DNA from: Hydrogenophaga sp. 2FB
GTDB lineage: Bacteria > Pseudomonadota > Gammaproteobacteria > Burkholderiales > Burkholderiaceae_C
Length of the DNA: 64,000 bases
Reading direction: 5' to 3'
NCBI RefSeq assembly: GCF_005503365.1
Contig: NZ_SCML01000005.1
Coordinates: forward strand, 124,001-188,000
In this document: in pieces, positions 56,155 through 64,000 of the stretch
Layout: every line of letters begins with the position of its first letter
Position numbering within the stretch: position 1 is the first letter of the stretch
Notes under the pieces: model-generated
Database searches by the model: none
What the model saw: the letters and a program-made list of their open reading frames with translations, nothing else
Told to the model about the DNA's origin: nothing
Made by a program: the position numbers and the translations under genes

Positions 56155-57012
56155 TCAGCGCCTGGCGCGCTCGGGATCGAAGAAGCCGTCGTACAGCGGC
56201 ATGAGTTCGGGAAACTCGATCTCGAACCGCGCACGGTTGACGAAATAGGCCTCGCAGGTCACGGCGAAGAATTCGGCCGCGTCGTTGGCGGCGTAGTCGT
56301 CGAGCCAGGGCACGTCGCCGCCAAAACGCTCCGCCATCGCCACCGCTTCGCAGAAGCGGTCGTAGCTGGTCTGCATGGTCCGGCGCCAGAGGTCGCGCGC
56401 CGCAGCCCCGCTGTTCGTGCCCATGAAGCCCGAGGGCAAGGGCGGAGCGCCATCGGGGACGTCCCCCAACCGCATGCCGTGCATGTCGAGCTTGTGCACG
56501 AATTCGTGGATCACCACGTTGTGGCCGTGCTGCGCGCGTTCGCCGGCGTTGGCCACGTCTTCCCAGCTGAGCATGAGGGGTCCACGGTCCATGGCTTCAC
56601 CGGCGAGCACCTCGTCGTAGTGGTGCACCACGCCCGCACCATCGGTGGTCTTGCGCCGCGCCACCACGGCGCCGGGTTGCACCACGATACCGACGAAATC
56701 GCCGTACCAGTCCAGCAGCCTGAGGGGATCGCGCACCGGCTCGCCGGACACGCCGTGCATGTGCAGCAAGGGCAGGCAGGCCTGGGCGGCGATGGCCAAG
56801 GCCATGGCGTCCGTCAGTGCCAAGCCATTGGCGCCATGGAATTCCTTCTCCATCAGGAAGTGTGTGCACAGCAGACGCAGGCGTTGTTGTGCGTCCGTGT
56901 CGAGCGCTGCCAGGAACGGGTGTTCCAACAGTGTCTGGCGCCATAACGCGTCGGGGATGGGTTGAGGGCGGCGCAGTGAGCGGGGCAGCCAGCGCTGGAG
57001 CCAATGGATCAT
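56155..57012 (-). CDS. mtfA: MtfA-type zinc peptidase
   Basis: 285 residues from ATG 57012. The zinc-binding motif is VVIHEFVHKLDMHG (HEFVH) and the third ligand is probably the Glu in AAEFFAVTCEAYF. The N-terminus IHWLQRWLPRSLRR is amphipathic and basic. MtfA in E. coli binds Mlc and has aminopeptidase activity; the target here is unknown. The frame is open far upstream (to 57657) but that part is antisense-frame of lpxH. It follows lpxH by 14 bp. Confidence 0.9.
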   Translation of the reverse strand: MIHWLQRWLPRSLRRPQPIPDALWRQTLLEHPFLAALDTDAQQRLRLLCTHFLMEKEFHGANGLALTDAMALAIAAQACLPLLHMHGVSGEPVRDPLRLLDWYGDFVGIVVQPGAVVARRKTTDGAGVVHHYDEVLAGEAMDRGPLMLSWEDVANAGERAQHGHNVVIHEFVHKLDMHGMRLGDVPDGAPPLPSGFMGTNSGAAARDLWRRTMQTSYDRFCEAVAMAERFGGDVPWLDDYAANDAAEFFAVTCEAYFVNRARFEIEFPELMPLYDGFFDPERARR

Positions 57013-57026
57013 GGCGCGAGGGTGAC

Positions 57027-57848
57027 TCAGGATGCGAGCGGTAGGCGGCGCAGGCCTTGCGCATCCAGTCGAAGCACCTCGGCTCGGGGCGGGGTTGCAC
57101 TCAGGTCCCAGTCGCTGAGCACCACGCGTTGCAAGCCGTCGTCGCCGAGGGCGTGGGCCGCCGGGCGGTGCGTGTGGCCGTGGATCAGCGTGTGCGCCTG
57201 GGCTTGCTGCAGCCAGTCGCGAGCGGCGTCGGTGTCCACGTCGGCCCAGAGGCTCTGGTCGTGGCCCGTGCTGCGCTTGCGTGCCTCGCTCTGTGCGCGC
57301 ATGTCGCGCGCGATGCCTTCGCGTTGCGCCAGGGGCTGCGCCAGGAAATCGCGTTGCCATTCTGGCGTGCGCACCTGAGCGCGAAAACGCATGTAGTCGG
57401 TATCGGCCAGGCAGAGTTCGTCGCCATGGCTGAGCAACCAGCGCTGGCCCTGGAAGGTCAGCACGGTGGGGTCCGCCAGCCCTTGCATGCCACACGCGGC
57501 GAGGGCGGCCGGGCCGAGCAGGAAGTCGCGGTTGCCGTGCAGAAAATACACCCGCGTGTGGGTGCTGAACGTGTGCAGCGCCGAGGCGCAGGCGCGCCAG
57601 AACATCGGATCGGCGGAGGTGGACGCATGGGCCGAGAGCACGTCGTCGCCGATCCACACCTCGAACAGGTCGCCGAGGATGAACAGCGCGTCGCCGCGTT
57701 GCGGTTTGGGGCTGCGCAAATAGCGCGCCAAGGCCTCGAAGGTCTCGGGCTCACCGGCCTGCAGGTGCAGGTCGGAAATGAAATCGACCGCTTGCCAACC
57801 CGCGGGAGCGATGAGGCGGGCGAAGCGGTCGATGGGGGTGGCGGGCAT
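57027..57848 (-). CDS. lpxH: UDP-2,3-diacylglucosamine diphosphatase
   Basis: 273 residues, calcineurin-like metallophosphatase. Metal motifs are SDLHL (D-x-H), ILGDLFEVWIGDD (GD), LHGNRDFLLG (GNRD), LLSHGDELC and LIHGHTHRPA. These are the LpxH set. It cleaves UDP-2,3-diacyl-GlcN to lipid X in lipid A synthesis. It follows ppiB by 30 bp and precedes mtfA in the same direction, the start of a cyclophilin-lpxH operon. Confidence 0.95.
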   Translation of the reverse strand: MPATPIDRFARLIAPAGWQAVDFISDLHLQAGEPETFEALARYLRSPKPQRGDALFILGDLFEVWIGDDVLSAHASTSADPMFWRACASALHTFSTHTRVYFLHGNRDFLLGPAALAACGMQGLADPTVLTFQGQRWLLSHGDELCLADTDYMRFRAQVRTPEWQRDFLAQPLAQREGIARDMRAQSEARKRSTGHDQSLWADVDTDAARDWLQQAQAHTLIHGHTHRPAAHALGDDGLQRVVLSDWDLSATPPRAEVLRLDAQGLRRLPLAS

Positions 57849-57878
57849 GGAGAGCAGGGGCGCATGCGCCCCCGGCCA

Positions 57879-58391
57879 TTACAGCGCGACGGCCTTTTCG
57901 ATCACGACGTCGTCCTTCGGCACGTCGTCATGGAAGCCCTTGCGGCCGGTGGGCAGGCCTTCGATCTTCTTGACGATCTCGGCACCCGAGACCACCTTGC
58001 CGAAGACGGCGTAGCCCCAGCCTTGAGCGCTGGGCGCCGTGTGGTTGAGGAAGCCGTTGTTCGACACGTTGATGAAGAACTGTGCGGTGGCCGAGTGCGG
58101 GTCGCTCGTGCGGGCCATGGCCACGGTGTAGGTGTCGTTCTTCAGGCCGTTGTTGGCCTCGTTGTTGATCGGGGCATCAGTGGGCTTTTGCGTCATGCCC
58201 GGCTCGAAGCCGCCGCCTTGCACCATGAAGCCCGGAATGACGCGGTGAAACACGGTGTTGTTGTAGTGGCCTTTGTTGACGTAGGCCAGGAAGTTGTTGG
58301 TGGACAGCGGCGCTTTTTCTGCGTCGAGTTCCAGCGTGATCACACCGTGACCGGTGATGTGCAGTTCTACTTTCGGGTTGGCCATGTTCAT
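57879..58391 (-). CDS. ppiB: Cytoplasmic peptidyl-prolyl isomerase (cyclophilin B type)
   Basis: 170 residues with no signal peptide. The cyclophilin core includes [19 protein letters not shown] (in pieces, about residues 49-67), the catalytic Arg in FHRVI, and [18 protein letters not shown]. It overlaps the preceding exported cyclophilin gene by 4 bp (58388-58391), so the two isomerases are co-translated. An ATG at 58385 is an alternative start two codons downstream. Confidence 0.94.
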   Translation of the reverse strand: MNMANPKVELHITGHGVITLELDAEKAPLSTNNFLAYVNKGHYNNTVFHRVIPGFMVQGGGFEPGMTQKPTDAPINNEANNGLKNDTYTVAMARTSDPHSATAQFFINVSNNGFLNHTAPSAQGWGYAVFGKVVSGAEIVKKIEGLPTGRKGFHDDVPKDDVVIEKAVAL

Positions 58392-58987
58392 TTCTCCAGA
58401 GTGGCTTTGAGGATGGTGATGGGGGTTTTGGGCACGTTCTGATGCATGCCCTGATCGCCGACGGGCGTTGCTCTGATCTTGTCCAGGATATCCAGTCCGG
58501 AGACGACCTTGCCGAACACGGTGTAGCCGTATCCATCGGGATTCGGCGCGTTCAGGTTGGCGTTGTTCACGGTGTTGATGAAGAACTGGGACGTGGCCGA
58601 GTTCGGGTTCGAGGTGCGCGCCATGGCGATGGCGCCACGGTCGTTCTTCAGCCCGTTGTTGGCTTCCAGGGGCACGGGTGGCCGGGTGGGCTTCTGCTTG
58701 AGATCGGCGGTGAAGCCGCCGCCTTGCACCATGAAGTCGCTGATGACGCGGTGGAACACGGTGCCTTCGTAGTGCTTGTCCTGCACGTATTGCAGGAAGT
58801 TCTCGACCGTCTTCGGGGCCTTGTCGGGATAGACCTCGACCACGATGTCACCCGCGGAGGTGGTGAGCTTCACGCGCGGTGCGGCAGCCTGCGCGCTGGC
58901 GCTCAAGGGGAGCAGGGCAGCGCTGGTGGCCACGGCCAGGAACAAGGCCATCGCGCGGCGGCGCGAGGGGAGGGCAAACCATGTCAT
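58388..58987 (-). CDS. ppiA: Periplasmic peptidyl-prolyl isomerase (cyclophilin A type)
   Basis: 199 residues. The N-terminus ([34 protein letters not shown]) is a Sec signal peptide with cleavage near SAQA (about residue 34). The cyclophilin core follows with [15 protein letters not shown] and [19 protein letters not shown]. It assists folding in the periplasm. It starts at the last base of the L,D-transpeptidase stop (position 58987 shared), forming an overlapping operon. Confidence 0.94.
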   Translation of the reverse strand: MTWFALPSRRRAMALFLAVATSAALLPLSASAQAAAPRVKLTTSAGDIVVEVYPDKAPKTVENFLQYVQDKHYEGTVFHRVISDFMVQGGGFTADLKQKPTRPPVPLEANNGLKNDRGAIAMARTSNPNSATSQFFINTVNNANLNAPNPDGYGYTVFGKVVSGLDILDKIRATPVGDQGMHQNVPKTPITILKATLEK

Positions 58988-60477
58988 CAGATGATTCCTT
59001 CAAAAAAGATCGACCAGCGGTCTTGCTCGCGCACCCAGTACTGGCGCTTGGTGACGCCACGGCTCTGGCCCGCGGCAACTTCGCCGAAGGTGACGACCAT
59101 GGTGTCTTCCTGGTCTTGCCAACGCAAGACAGACAGGTCCTTGATGTGGAGTCCGCGCGTTTTGCTGGTGCGCAGCTCGTCCTCGACGCGTGGCCACCAT
59201 TGGGCCAGGTCGCGTCCCTGGCTCGCGAAGCGGCTGGCGTAGAAGCCCTTGAGTTCGGCCAGATTGCCTTCGCTGCGCGCGCGGCGCCAGGCGTCGAGCA
59301 CGGCTTCGAACTGTTCGCGTTCGCCCGCCAGCGCGTCGGGCTGCACCCACTGCAAGGAAGGTGCGATCACCACGGGGGTGGTGCGAATGCGCACCGTGGC
59401 CAGCACACGCTCCAGGTCGGGGTTGGACAGCACCACACAACCGTCGGACGCTTGTGGTGCGCGCACGAACTGGTCGCTCGGCGTGCCGTGCAGCCAGATG
59501 CCGCTGCCGGTTTTGCCGCGCTGCACGTCGAGCGGATTGGGGTAGTTGATGGGCAGGGCGCCCACACCATACAGATCGGGCAGATCGGCCGGATTGAGGT
59601 TGCTGGTGATGTAGTAGACGCCCAGGGGCGTGCGCTTGTCGCCCTCGATGGCTTTCTCGATGCCCGAGAGGCCGACCGAGATGTAGAAGTCGGCCAGCAG
59701 CTTGAGCCGCGGTGCACGGTCCCCATCGCTGGCGCCGCGCTCCGGGTTCAGGTTCTCGAACAGGTACAGGCGGGAGCGGGATGCATCGATCGCGATCGCG
59801 TGGCGGCTTTGCGGCGACAGCGTGAGGAACTGCGTGGGCACGCTGCCTTCAGGCGGGCGCTCGGTCAGCGCCTGCAGCCGTCGGCGCGACTCTTCGCGCA
59901 AGGCGGAGAGCTGTGTGGGCGCGGCCATGGCCTTGGTGTCCGGCACGTCGCCCAACTGGCGCAAGGGGCGGGTCTGCAGGCTGAGCAGGTCGCCCAGCAC
60001 CAGCTGCGCCAGTTGAAAGTTGGGATGCTCGCGCACCAGCGCCTCGGCTTGCTGCAAGGCTTCGCGGTGGCGGGTATCGCCAATGAGGCGGTAGATCTCG
60101 ATCAGACGAGCTTCGGCCCGGCCCATCTGGGTGCGGGAGCCTTCAAGCTGTTCGGCCGTGAGGCGCACCGCCGTCAGACCGGAGGGCGGGGTGGCAGCGT
60201 TCGTGAGGCTGCGCGCCGCGTCTTTCACATGGGCCGCGGCGCTGGTGATCAACGTGGAGGAGACCGACTTGGCTGCGGGCTCCATGGACGCTTCAGGCTG
60301 GTTGGCCGGTGCATGCAGGAGCGACATGGCAACGAGCGCTGCCACCGCAACCACTGCCACAGCCATGCGGAGCCGATGGCGTGAAGTGGCGGCGCGTTGA
60401 CTCACGCCCGCCGCCGGCCCCAGCAGCTCGGTCGTGAGGCTTGCATGGCCTCGCTGAGCGAACCGCCGACTGCCCAT
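58987..60477 (-). CDS. L,D-transpeptidase (YkuD) with NTF2-like C-terminal domain
   Basis: 496 residues from ATG 60477. One N-terminal membrane anchor (about residues 38-54) is followed by a helical segment, then the YkuD catalytic domain: GIWLHGTPSDQF supplies His and ASDGCVVLSNPDL the S-x-G-C nucleophile (about residues 325-355). The last about 110 residues (AVLDAWRRARSEGNLAELKGFY onward) look like an NTF2/SnoaL-type domain. It makes 3-3 crosslinks or attaches proteins to peptidoglycan. It overlaps the upstream TPR gene by 1-4 bp and the ppiA start by 1 bp. Confidence 0.88.
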   Translation of the reverse strand: MGSRRFAQRGHASLTTELLGPAAGVSQRAATSRHRLRMAVAVVAVAALVAMSLLHAPANQPEASMEPAAKSVSSTLITSAAAHVKDAARSLTNAATPPSGLTAVRLTAEQLEGSRTQMGRAEARLIEIYRLIGDTRHREALQQAEALVREHPNFQLAQLVLGDLLSLQTRPLRQLGDVPDTKAMAAPTQLSALREESRRRLQALTERPPEGSVPTQFLTLSPQSRHAIAIDASRSRLYLFENLNPERGASDGDRAPRLKLLADFYISVGLSGIEKAIEGDKRTPLGVYYITSNLNPADLPDLYGVGALPINYPNPLDVQRGKTGSGIWLHGTPSDQFVRAPQASDGCVVLSNPDLERVLATVRIRTTPVVIAPSLQWVQPDALAGEREQFEAVLDAWRRARSEGNLAELKGFYASRFASQGRDLAQWWPRVEDELRTSKTRGLHIKDLSVLRWQDQEDTMVVTFGEVAAGQSRGVTKRQYWVREQDRWSIFFEGII

Positions 60478-61532
60478 CAAGAACCCGTGGATTCCCGAAC
60501 GATCAGCCAGCGCTTGCCGCTCTTGACCAGATCCAGTGTCTTGCGGCTCGTGACGTTGAGCGTGTCGGAGGTATAGGCCTGGCGAAAGCGCGCGGTGGCC
60601 TTGTCGCCATTGACGGAGATGTTCAGTTCGCTGATGTCCACGCCGATGCGCGAACGCGGCTCGATGCGCGCACGACGCTCGGCTTCCCAGGCCGCGCGGG
60701 CCAGGCCACCGGGTGGCTTGAAGGCCGGACCGTACGCGCCCAGATAGGCCGACACGTTCCTGGACGACCACGCCTGGGCCCAGGCCGCGAGCGCGGCTTC
60801 GACATCGCGTTCGGTGTCGGCGTCTGCGGCAACCGCGGCAGCGGCAGGCGCTGCTGCCGGCTTGGTGGCCGCAGGTGCGGTGGCTGCAGGTGCGGTGGCT
60901 GCAGGTGCGGCCGGGGCCGCCACATTGGTGGCCGCTGCCGGGCGCGCGCCGCGGACGTCGGTCGCAAACAGGCTGCGGATCAGGCTGAGCTTGGGCGGCA
61001 CGCCCTGGTTGCCCGAGTCGAGCTGCAAGGCCTTGCTGTAGGCCTGGCTGGCCAGCTTTGCATACACGTCGCCCAGGTTCTCATGGGCCGTGGCATAGCT
61101 CGGATTGGTGCGGATCGCCATTTCGAGCGCGGCACGCGCCTTGTCGAACTGGCTTTGTCCGGCATAGAGCACGGCCAGGTTGTTGTAGGGCTCGGGCAGC
61201 TCGGGGAAATCCTCGGTGAGCTTGGTGAAGGTGGCGATCGCGTCGGTGGTCTTGCCGCTCTCGGTCTGCACCACGCCCTTGATGAAGCGCATCTGCGGGT
61301 CGCGCGGTTTGCCGGCCAGGTACTGGTCGGCCTTGGTCAAGGCTTCACCGAGCTGGCCCGCACGCACCAGGCGGTTGACTTCCGCGTAGTCGTCCCCTTG
61401 TGCCCACGCCAAGGTACCGCCCAAGCTGAACGCAACCACAGCCGTCAAGGCCCATCGACTGGCGCGCCGGGACAGGGAGGTGGAGACAGAAAGGCTGTTG
61501 AGGCTGGCTTGTGAATTCACGGGGTGGAACAT
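60477..61532 (-). CDS. Periplasmic TPR protein with NTF2-like C-terminal domain
   Basis: 351 residues from ATG 61532. A signal peptide of about 45 residues is followed by TPR repeats (about residues 55-170; LAVLYAGQSQFDKARAALEMAI in pieces, then ENLGDVYAKLASQAYSKAL). An Ala/Thr/Pro linker follows with the repeated unit ATAPAATAPAAT encoded by near-identical tandem DNA at 60860-60910. The C-terminal NTF2/SnoaL-like domain contains AALAAWAQAWSSRNVSAYLGAY. The same domain ends the L,D-transpeptidase just downstream, so the two may act together in the envelope. Function unknown. Confidence 0.8.
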   Translation of the reverse strand: MFHPVNSQASLNSLSVSTSLSRRASRWALTAVVAFSLGGTLAWAQGDDYAEVNRLVRAGQLGEALTKADQYLAGKPRDPQMRFIKGVVQTESGKTTDAIATFTKLTEDFPELPEPYNNLAVLYAGQSQFDKARAALEMAIRTNPSYATAHENLGDVYAKLASQAYSKALQLDSGNQGVPPKLSLIRSLFATDVRGARPAAATNVAAPAAPAATAPAATAPAATKPAAAPAAAAVAADADTERDVEAALAAWAQAWSSRNVSAYLGAYGPAFKPPGGLARAAWEAERRARIEPRSRIGVDISELNISVNGDKATARFRQAYTSDTLNVTSRKTLDLVKSGKRWLIVRESTGS

Positions 61533-61629
61533 GGGACCTCGGAAGCGAGCCTGGGCATCGTATGGGATGGAGCCAGTGGTGCGTTGATCGGAAGACCGAA
61601 GGCATGCACAGGCACGCCGTCGGGCTGGA

Positions 61630-61635
61630 TATACT
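61630..61635 (+). promoter_or_regulatory. -10 element TATACT for cysS
   Basis: TATACT followed by GG lies 154 bp before the cysS ATG. One mismatch to consensus. The leader that would result holds no structure I could recognise. Confidence 0.4.
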
Positions 61636-61640
61636 GGCGA

Positions 61641-61646
61641 ATTGTA
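61641..61646 (-). promoter_or_regulatory. -10 element TACAAT for the TPR/L,D-transpeptidase/ppi operon
   Basis: On the minus strand TACAAT (61646-61641) lies 109 bp upstream of the TPR start. It is adjacent to a plus-strand TATACT (61630-61635), so divergent promoters for this operon and for cysS probably sit back to back here. -35 elements are weak in both directions. Confidence 0.4.
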
Positions 61647-61788
61647 TCTGAGGGGTCCAGTTCCTACGGCCGCGACAGACCGCATGGAACACCCGCAGGG
61701 CCCTCTGCGTGAAGGGTGTCGTTGGCGGTTCGTTGAAGCCGGTTTTCTGCCCCTGAAATGTCGCTTTGAATCCCGTGCTCGCCGCTCC

Positions 61789-63168
61789 ATGACCCTGAAA
61801 ATCTACAACACCTTGTCGCGACGGCTGGACGACTTCCAGCCCCTGGAGCCCGGCCACGTGCGCATGTACGTCTGCGGCATGACGATCTACGACCTCTGCC
61901 ACATCGGCCACGCCCGCATGATGATGGCGTTCGACGTCGTGCAGCGCTGGCTCAAGGTCAGCGGCTACCGCGTGACCTATGTGCGCAACATCACCGACAT
62001 CGACGACAAGATCATCAAGCGCGCGCTCGAACGCGGCATCACGCTGCGCGCCCTGACCGACGAAATGACGGCCGCGATGCACCAGGACATCGGTGCGCTC
62101 GGCATCCAGCCGCCGACCCTGGAGCCGCGCGCCACCGAATACGTGCCGCAGATGCTCTCGCTGATCGAGACCTTGCAGCACAAGGGTCTGGCTTACCAGG
62201 CGGACAACGGCGACGTGAACTTCGCCGTGCGCAAGTTCGATGGCTACGGCAAGCTGTCGGGCAAGTCGCTCGACGACCTGCGCGCGGGTGAACGGGTGGC
62301 GGTGGCCAGCGACAAGAACGACCCGCTGGACTTCGTGCTCTGGAAATCGGCCAAGCCCGAGGAGCCCGCCGAAGCCAAGTGGGACAGCGCCTATGGTGCG
62401 GGCCGCCCGGGTTGGCACATCGAATGCTCGGCCATGAGCTGCAGCACGTTGGGCGAGACCTTCGATATCCACGGCGGCGGTGCCGACCTGCAGTTCCCGC
62501 ACCACGAGAACGAGATCGCCCAGAGCGAAGGCGCCACCGGCAAGCCGCTGGCGCGCTTCTGGGTGCACAACGGCTTTGTGCGCGTGGACAACGAAAAGAT
62601 GTCCAAGAGCCTGGGCAATTTCTTCACCATCCGCGAGGTGCTGGCGAAGTACGACCCCGAGACCGTGCGCTTCTTCATCCTGCGAGCCCACTACCGCAGC
62701 GCGCTCAACTACAGCGATGCGCACCTGGACGACGCGCGTGGCGCGCTCAAGCGCCTGTACACCGCCTTGACCCAGGTGCCGCCTGCGCCTGTCGATGTGA
62801 TCGACTGGAACCAGCCGCACGCGCAGCGCTTTCGCGCCGCGATGGACGAAGACTTCGGCACGCCCGAAGCGGTGGCGGTGCTGTTCGAACTCGCGGGTGA
62901 AGTCAATCGCAGCAAGGACGCGGCCACGGCCGGCTTGCTGCGCGCGCTTGGGGGGACGTTGGGGCTGCTGCAGGTGGATCCGCAGGCCTACCTTCAAGGT
63001 GGCGCCGACCAAGGCAATGGCGCTGATATCGAGGCACTGATCGCTCAGCGCAATGCCGCGAAGCAAGCCAGGAATTTTGCCGAGGCCGACCGCATCCGCA
63101 AGGAACTGCTGGAGCAAGGCATCGTGCTCAAGGACAGCCCCACCGGCACCACCTGGGAGCGCAACTGA
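61789..63168 (+). CDS. cysS: Cysteinyl-tRNA synthetase
   Basis: 459 residues from ATG 61789, full family length. [17 protein letters not shown] (about residues 27-43) includes a zinc Cys and the HIGH motif. [10 protein letters not shown] gives further zinc ligands. [13 protein letters not shown] is a family hallmark, and the KMSKS motif is [11 protein letters not shown]. Frames upstream of 61789 have no ribosome binding site and would include promoter DNA. The stop overlaps the next start by 1 bp (TGATG). Confidence 0.97.
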   Translation: MTLKIYNTLSRRLDDFQPLEPGHVRMYVCGMTIYDLCHIGHARMMMAFDVVQRWLKVSGYRVTYVRNITDIDDKIIKRALERGITLRALTDEMTAAMHQDIGALGIQPPTLEPRATEYVPQMLSLIETLQHKGLAYQADNGDVNFAVRKFDGYGKLSGKSLDDLRAGERVAVASDKNDPLDFVLWKSAKPEEPAEAKWDSAYGAGRPGWHIECSAMSCSTLGETFDIHGGGADLQFPHHENEIAQSEGATGKPLARFWVHNGFVRVDNEKMSKSLGNFFTIREVLAKYDPETVRFFILRAHYRSALNYSDAHLDDARGALKRLYTALTQVPPAPVDVIDWNQPHAQRFRAAMDEDFGTPEAVAVLFELAGEVNRSKDAATAGLLRALGGTLGLLQVDPQAYLQGGADQGNGADIEALIAQRNAAKQARNFAEADRIRKELLEQGIVLKDSPTGTTWERN

Positions 63169-63818
63169 TGCCCAACTCCGTTTTGCCCGAGCTCGGTCCT
63201 GACGCGCCCGAGTATTGGATCGACGCGTGCCGCCACCTCATGAAGCGCGACCGCGTCATGAAGAAACTCATTCCGCAGTACGGTGGCGCTTGCCTGCAGT
63301 CGCGCGGCGATGCCTTCGTTACCCTGGCGCGCAGCATCGTGGGCCAGCAGATCTCGGTGAAGGCGGCGCAGTCGGTGTGGGACCGTTTCGAGAAGCTGCC
63401 GAGAAAGTTGACACCCGCGCAGGTGCTCAAACTCAAGGTCGACGACATGCGCGCGGCTGGTTTGTCGGCGCGCAAGGTCGAGTACCTTGTCGACCTCGCG
63501 CTGCACTTCGCCAACGACCAGGTGCACGTGAGTTCCTGGGCCGAGATGGACGACGAAGCCATCATTGGCGAGCTGGTGGCCATTCGCGGCATCGGCCGAT
63601 GGACGGCGGAAATGTTCCTGATCTTTCATCTGATGCGGCCGAACGTACTACCGCTGGACGACCTTGGTCTTCAGAATGGCATCAGCCACGCCTATTTTTC
63701 GGGCGAGCCCGTCAGCCGCAGCGAAATCCGCGAAGTGGCCACCACCTGGGCACCCTTTTGCAGCGTGGCGACTTGGTATATTTGGCGATCGCTCGACCCG
63801 CTGCCGGTGAGTTATTGA
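63168..63818 (+). CDS. DNA-3-methyladenine glycosylase (AlkA/HhH-GPD family)
   Basis: 216 residues. The helix-hairpin-helix and catalytic Asp region are in [33 protein letters not shown] (in pieces, about residues 138-170), with the Asp in [19 protein letters not shown] is the conserved N-terminal contact. It excises alkylated bases such as 3-methyladenine. No N-terminal AlkA TBP-like domain is present, as in the short Mag-type branch. It is coupled to cysS by a 1-bp overlap. Confidence 0.9.
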   Translation: MPNSVLPELGPDAPEYWIDACRHLMKRDRVMKKLIPQYGGACLQSRGDAFVTLARSIVGQQISVKAAQSVWDRFEKLPRKLTPAQVLKLKVDDMRAAGLSARKVEYLVDLALHFANDQVHVSSWAEMDDEAIIGELVAIRGIGRWTAEMFLIFHLMRPNVLPLDDLGLQNGISHAYFSGEPVSRSEIREVATTWAPFCSVATWYIWRSLDPLPVSY

Positions 63819-63870
63819 GCGCACCGGTTTTCACCGGCGCGTCGTGCAAACAAGACCAAAGGAGCACACC

Positions 63871-64000
63871 TTGGCCAAAAAGAATTTTCTCGACTTCGAG
63901 CAGCCCATTGCCGAACTCGAAACCAAGATCGAAGAACTGCGCTACGTGCAGACGGAATCCGCGGTCGACATCTCCGAAGAGATCGAACAGCTGGCAGGCA
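63871..64000 (+). CDS. accA: Acetyl-CoA carboxylase carboxyltransferase subunit alpha, 5' part
   Basis: The first 43 codons run off the window edge. The TTG start has AAAGGAG at 63858-63864 with 6-nt spacing. The peptide [23 protein letters not shown] (in pieces) is the normal AccA N-terminal helix. The full enzyme, with AccD, transfers the carboxyl group to acetyl-CoA in fatty acid synthesis. It begins 52 bp after the glycosylase gene. Confidence 0.9.
   Translation, partial: MAKKNFLDFEQPIAELETKIEELRYVQTESAVDISEEIEQLAG

Noticed and set aside
60855-60915. Short tandem repeat (GGTGCGGTGGCTGCA type) considered as a CRISPR or mobile element
   Set aside because: It encodes the in-frame Ala/Thr/Pro linker of the TPR protein; there are no spacers and no mobile element genes. 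No CRISPR array was found anywhere in the window.

Overview
The window looks like chromosomal DNA of a GC-rich betaproteobacterium of the order Burkholderiales, most likely family Comamonadaceae and possibly Hydrogenophaga-like. I infer this from protein style and gene order: several Bug-type periplasmic binding proteins beside LysR regulators, a dnaE / tolA-tolR-tolQ-ybgC / nusB-ribH-ribBA-ribE-ribD / pil / nrdR-glyA succession, frequent GTG/TTG starts, and 4-bp ATGA gene overlaps. No database search was possible, so the genus is only a suggestion. There is no prophage, complete insertion sequence, rRNA operon or CRISPR array; one tRNA (Gly, CCC) is present.

Region 1 (1-5.7 kb): the end of an uncharacterised gene, a PAS-LuxR regulator divergent from a 3-oxoacid CoA-transferase pair around a large palindrome, a UPF0016/GDT1 manganese exporter under a clear yybP-ykoY Mn2+ riboswitch with a built-in terminator, tRNA-Gly, a small secreted protein, and an AbiEii-type nucleotidyltransferase toxin gene paired with an HTH antitoxin. 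Region 2 (5.7-18.5 kb) is catabolic. A ring-hydroxylating oxygenase operon (two subunits, Bug receptor, MFS transporter) has a divergent LysR. A CaiB-type CoA-transferase / HMG-CoA-lyase-family / Bug operon has a second divergent LysR. A gabD-like dehydrogenase overlaps a gamma-glutamyltransferase-like gene.

Region 3 (18.6-34.3 kb) is mostly housekeeping: alaS, a TlpA-like thioredoxin, a Tat-exported transglutaminase-like protein, an RluA-family pseudouridine synthase, trmB, gluQ, an FAD oxidoreductase, a LysR/pirin/DoxX/flavodoxin stress-type cluster around a 23-bp palindrome, a DUF599 membrane protein and dnaE. Region 4 (34.3-42.2 kb, minus strand) is an overlapping block: ribD, ribE, a RibB with a degenerate GTP cyclohydrolase II half, ribH, nusB, an aminotransferase, ybgC, tolQ, tolR, tolA. 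tolB and pal do not follow tolA.

Region 5 (42.2-45.4 kb) is a type IV pilus minor-pilin cluster (fimT/gspH-like, pilV, pilW, pilY1, pilE order). An internal deletion appears to join the front of pilW to the last quarter of pilY1, removing pilX. Region 6 (45.4-64 kb) holds nrdR, glyA, a lytic transglycosylase, a 690-bp intergenic stretch with two orphan intrinsic terminators and nested hairpins (candidate small RNAs), a very large AsmA-like DUF748 protein, a DUF349 protein, mtfA, lpxH, two overlapping cyclophilins, an L,D-transpeptidase, a TPR protein, cysS, an AlkA-like glycosylase and the start of accA.

The most interesting items are the Mn2+ riboswitch with its overlapping terminator, the pilW-pilY1 deletion scar, the orphan structured RNA region before the DUF748 gene, the three strong palindromic operators, the apparently leaderless toxin-antitoxin promoter, and a dispersed roughly 115-bp repeat present in two copies.
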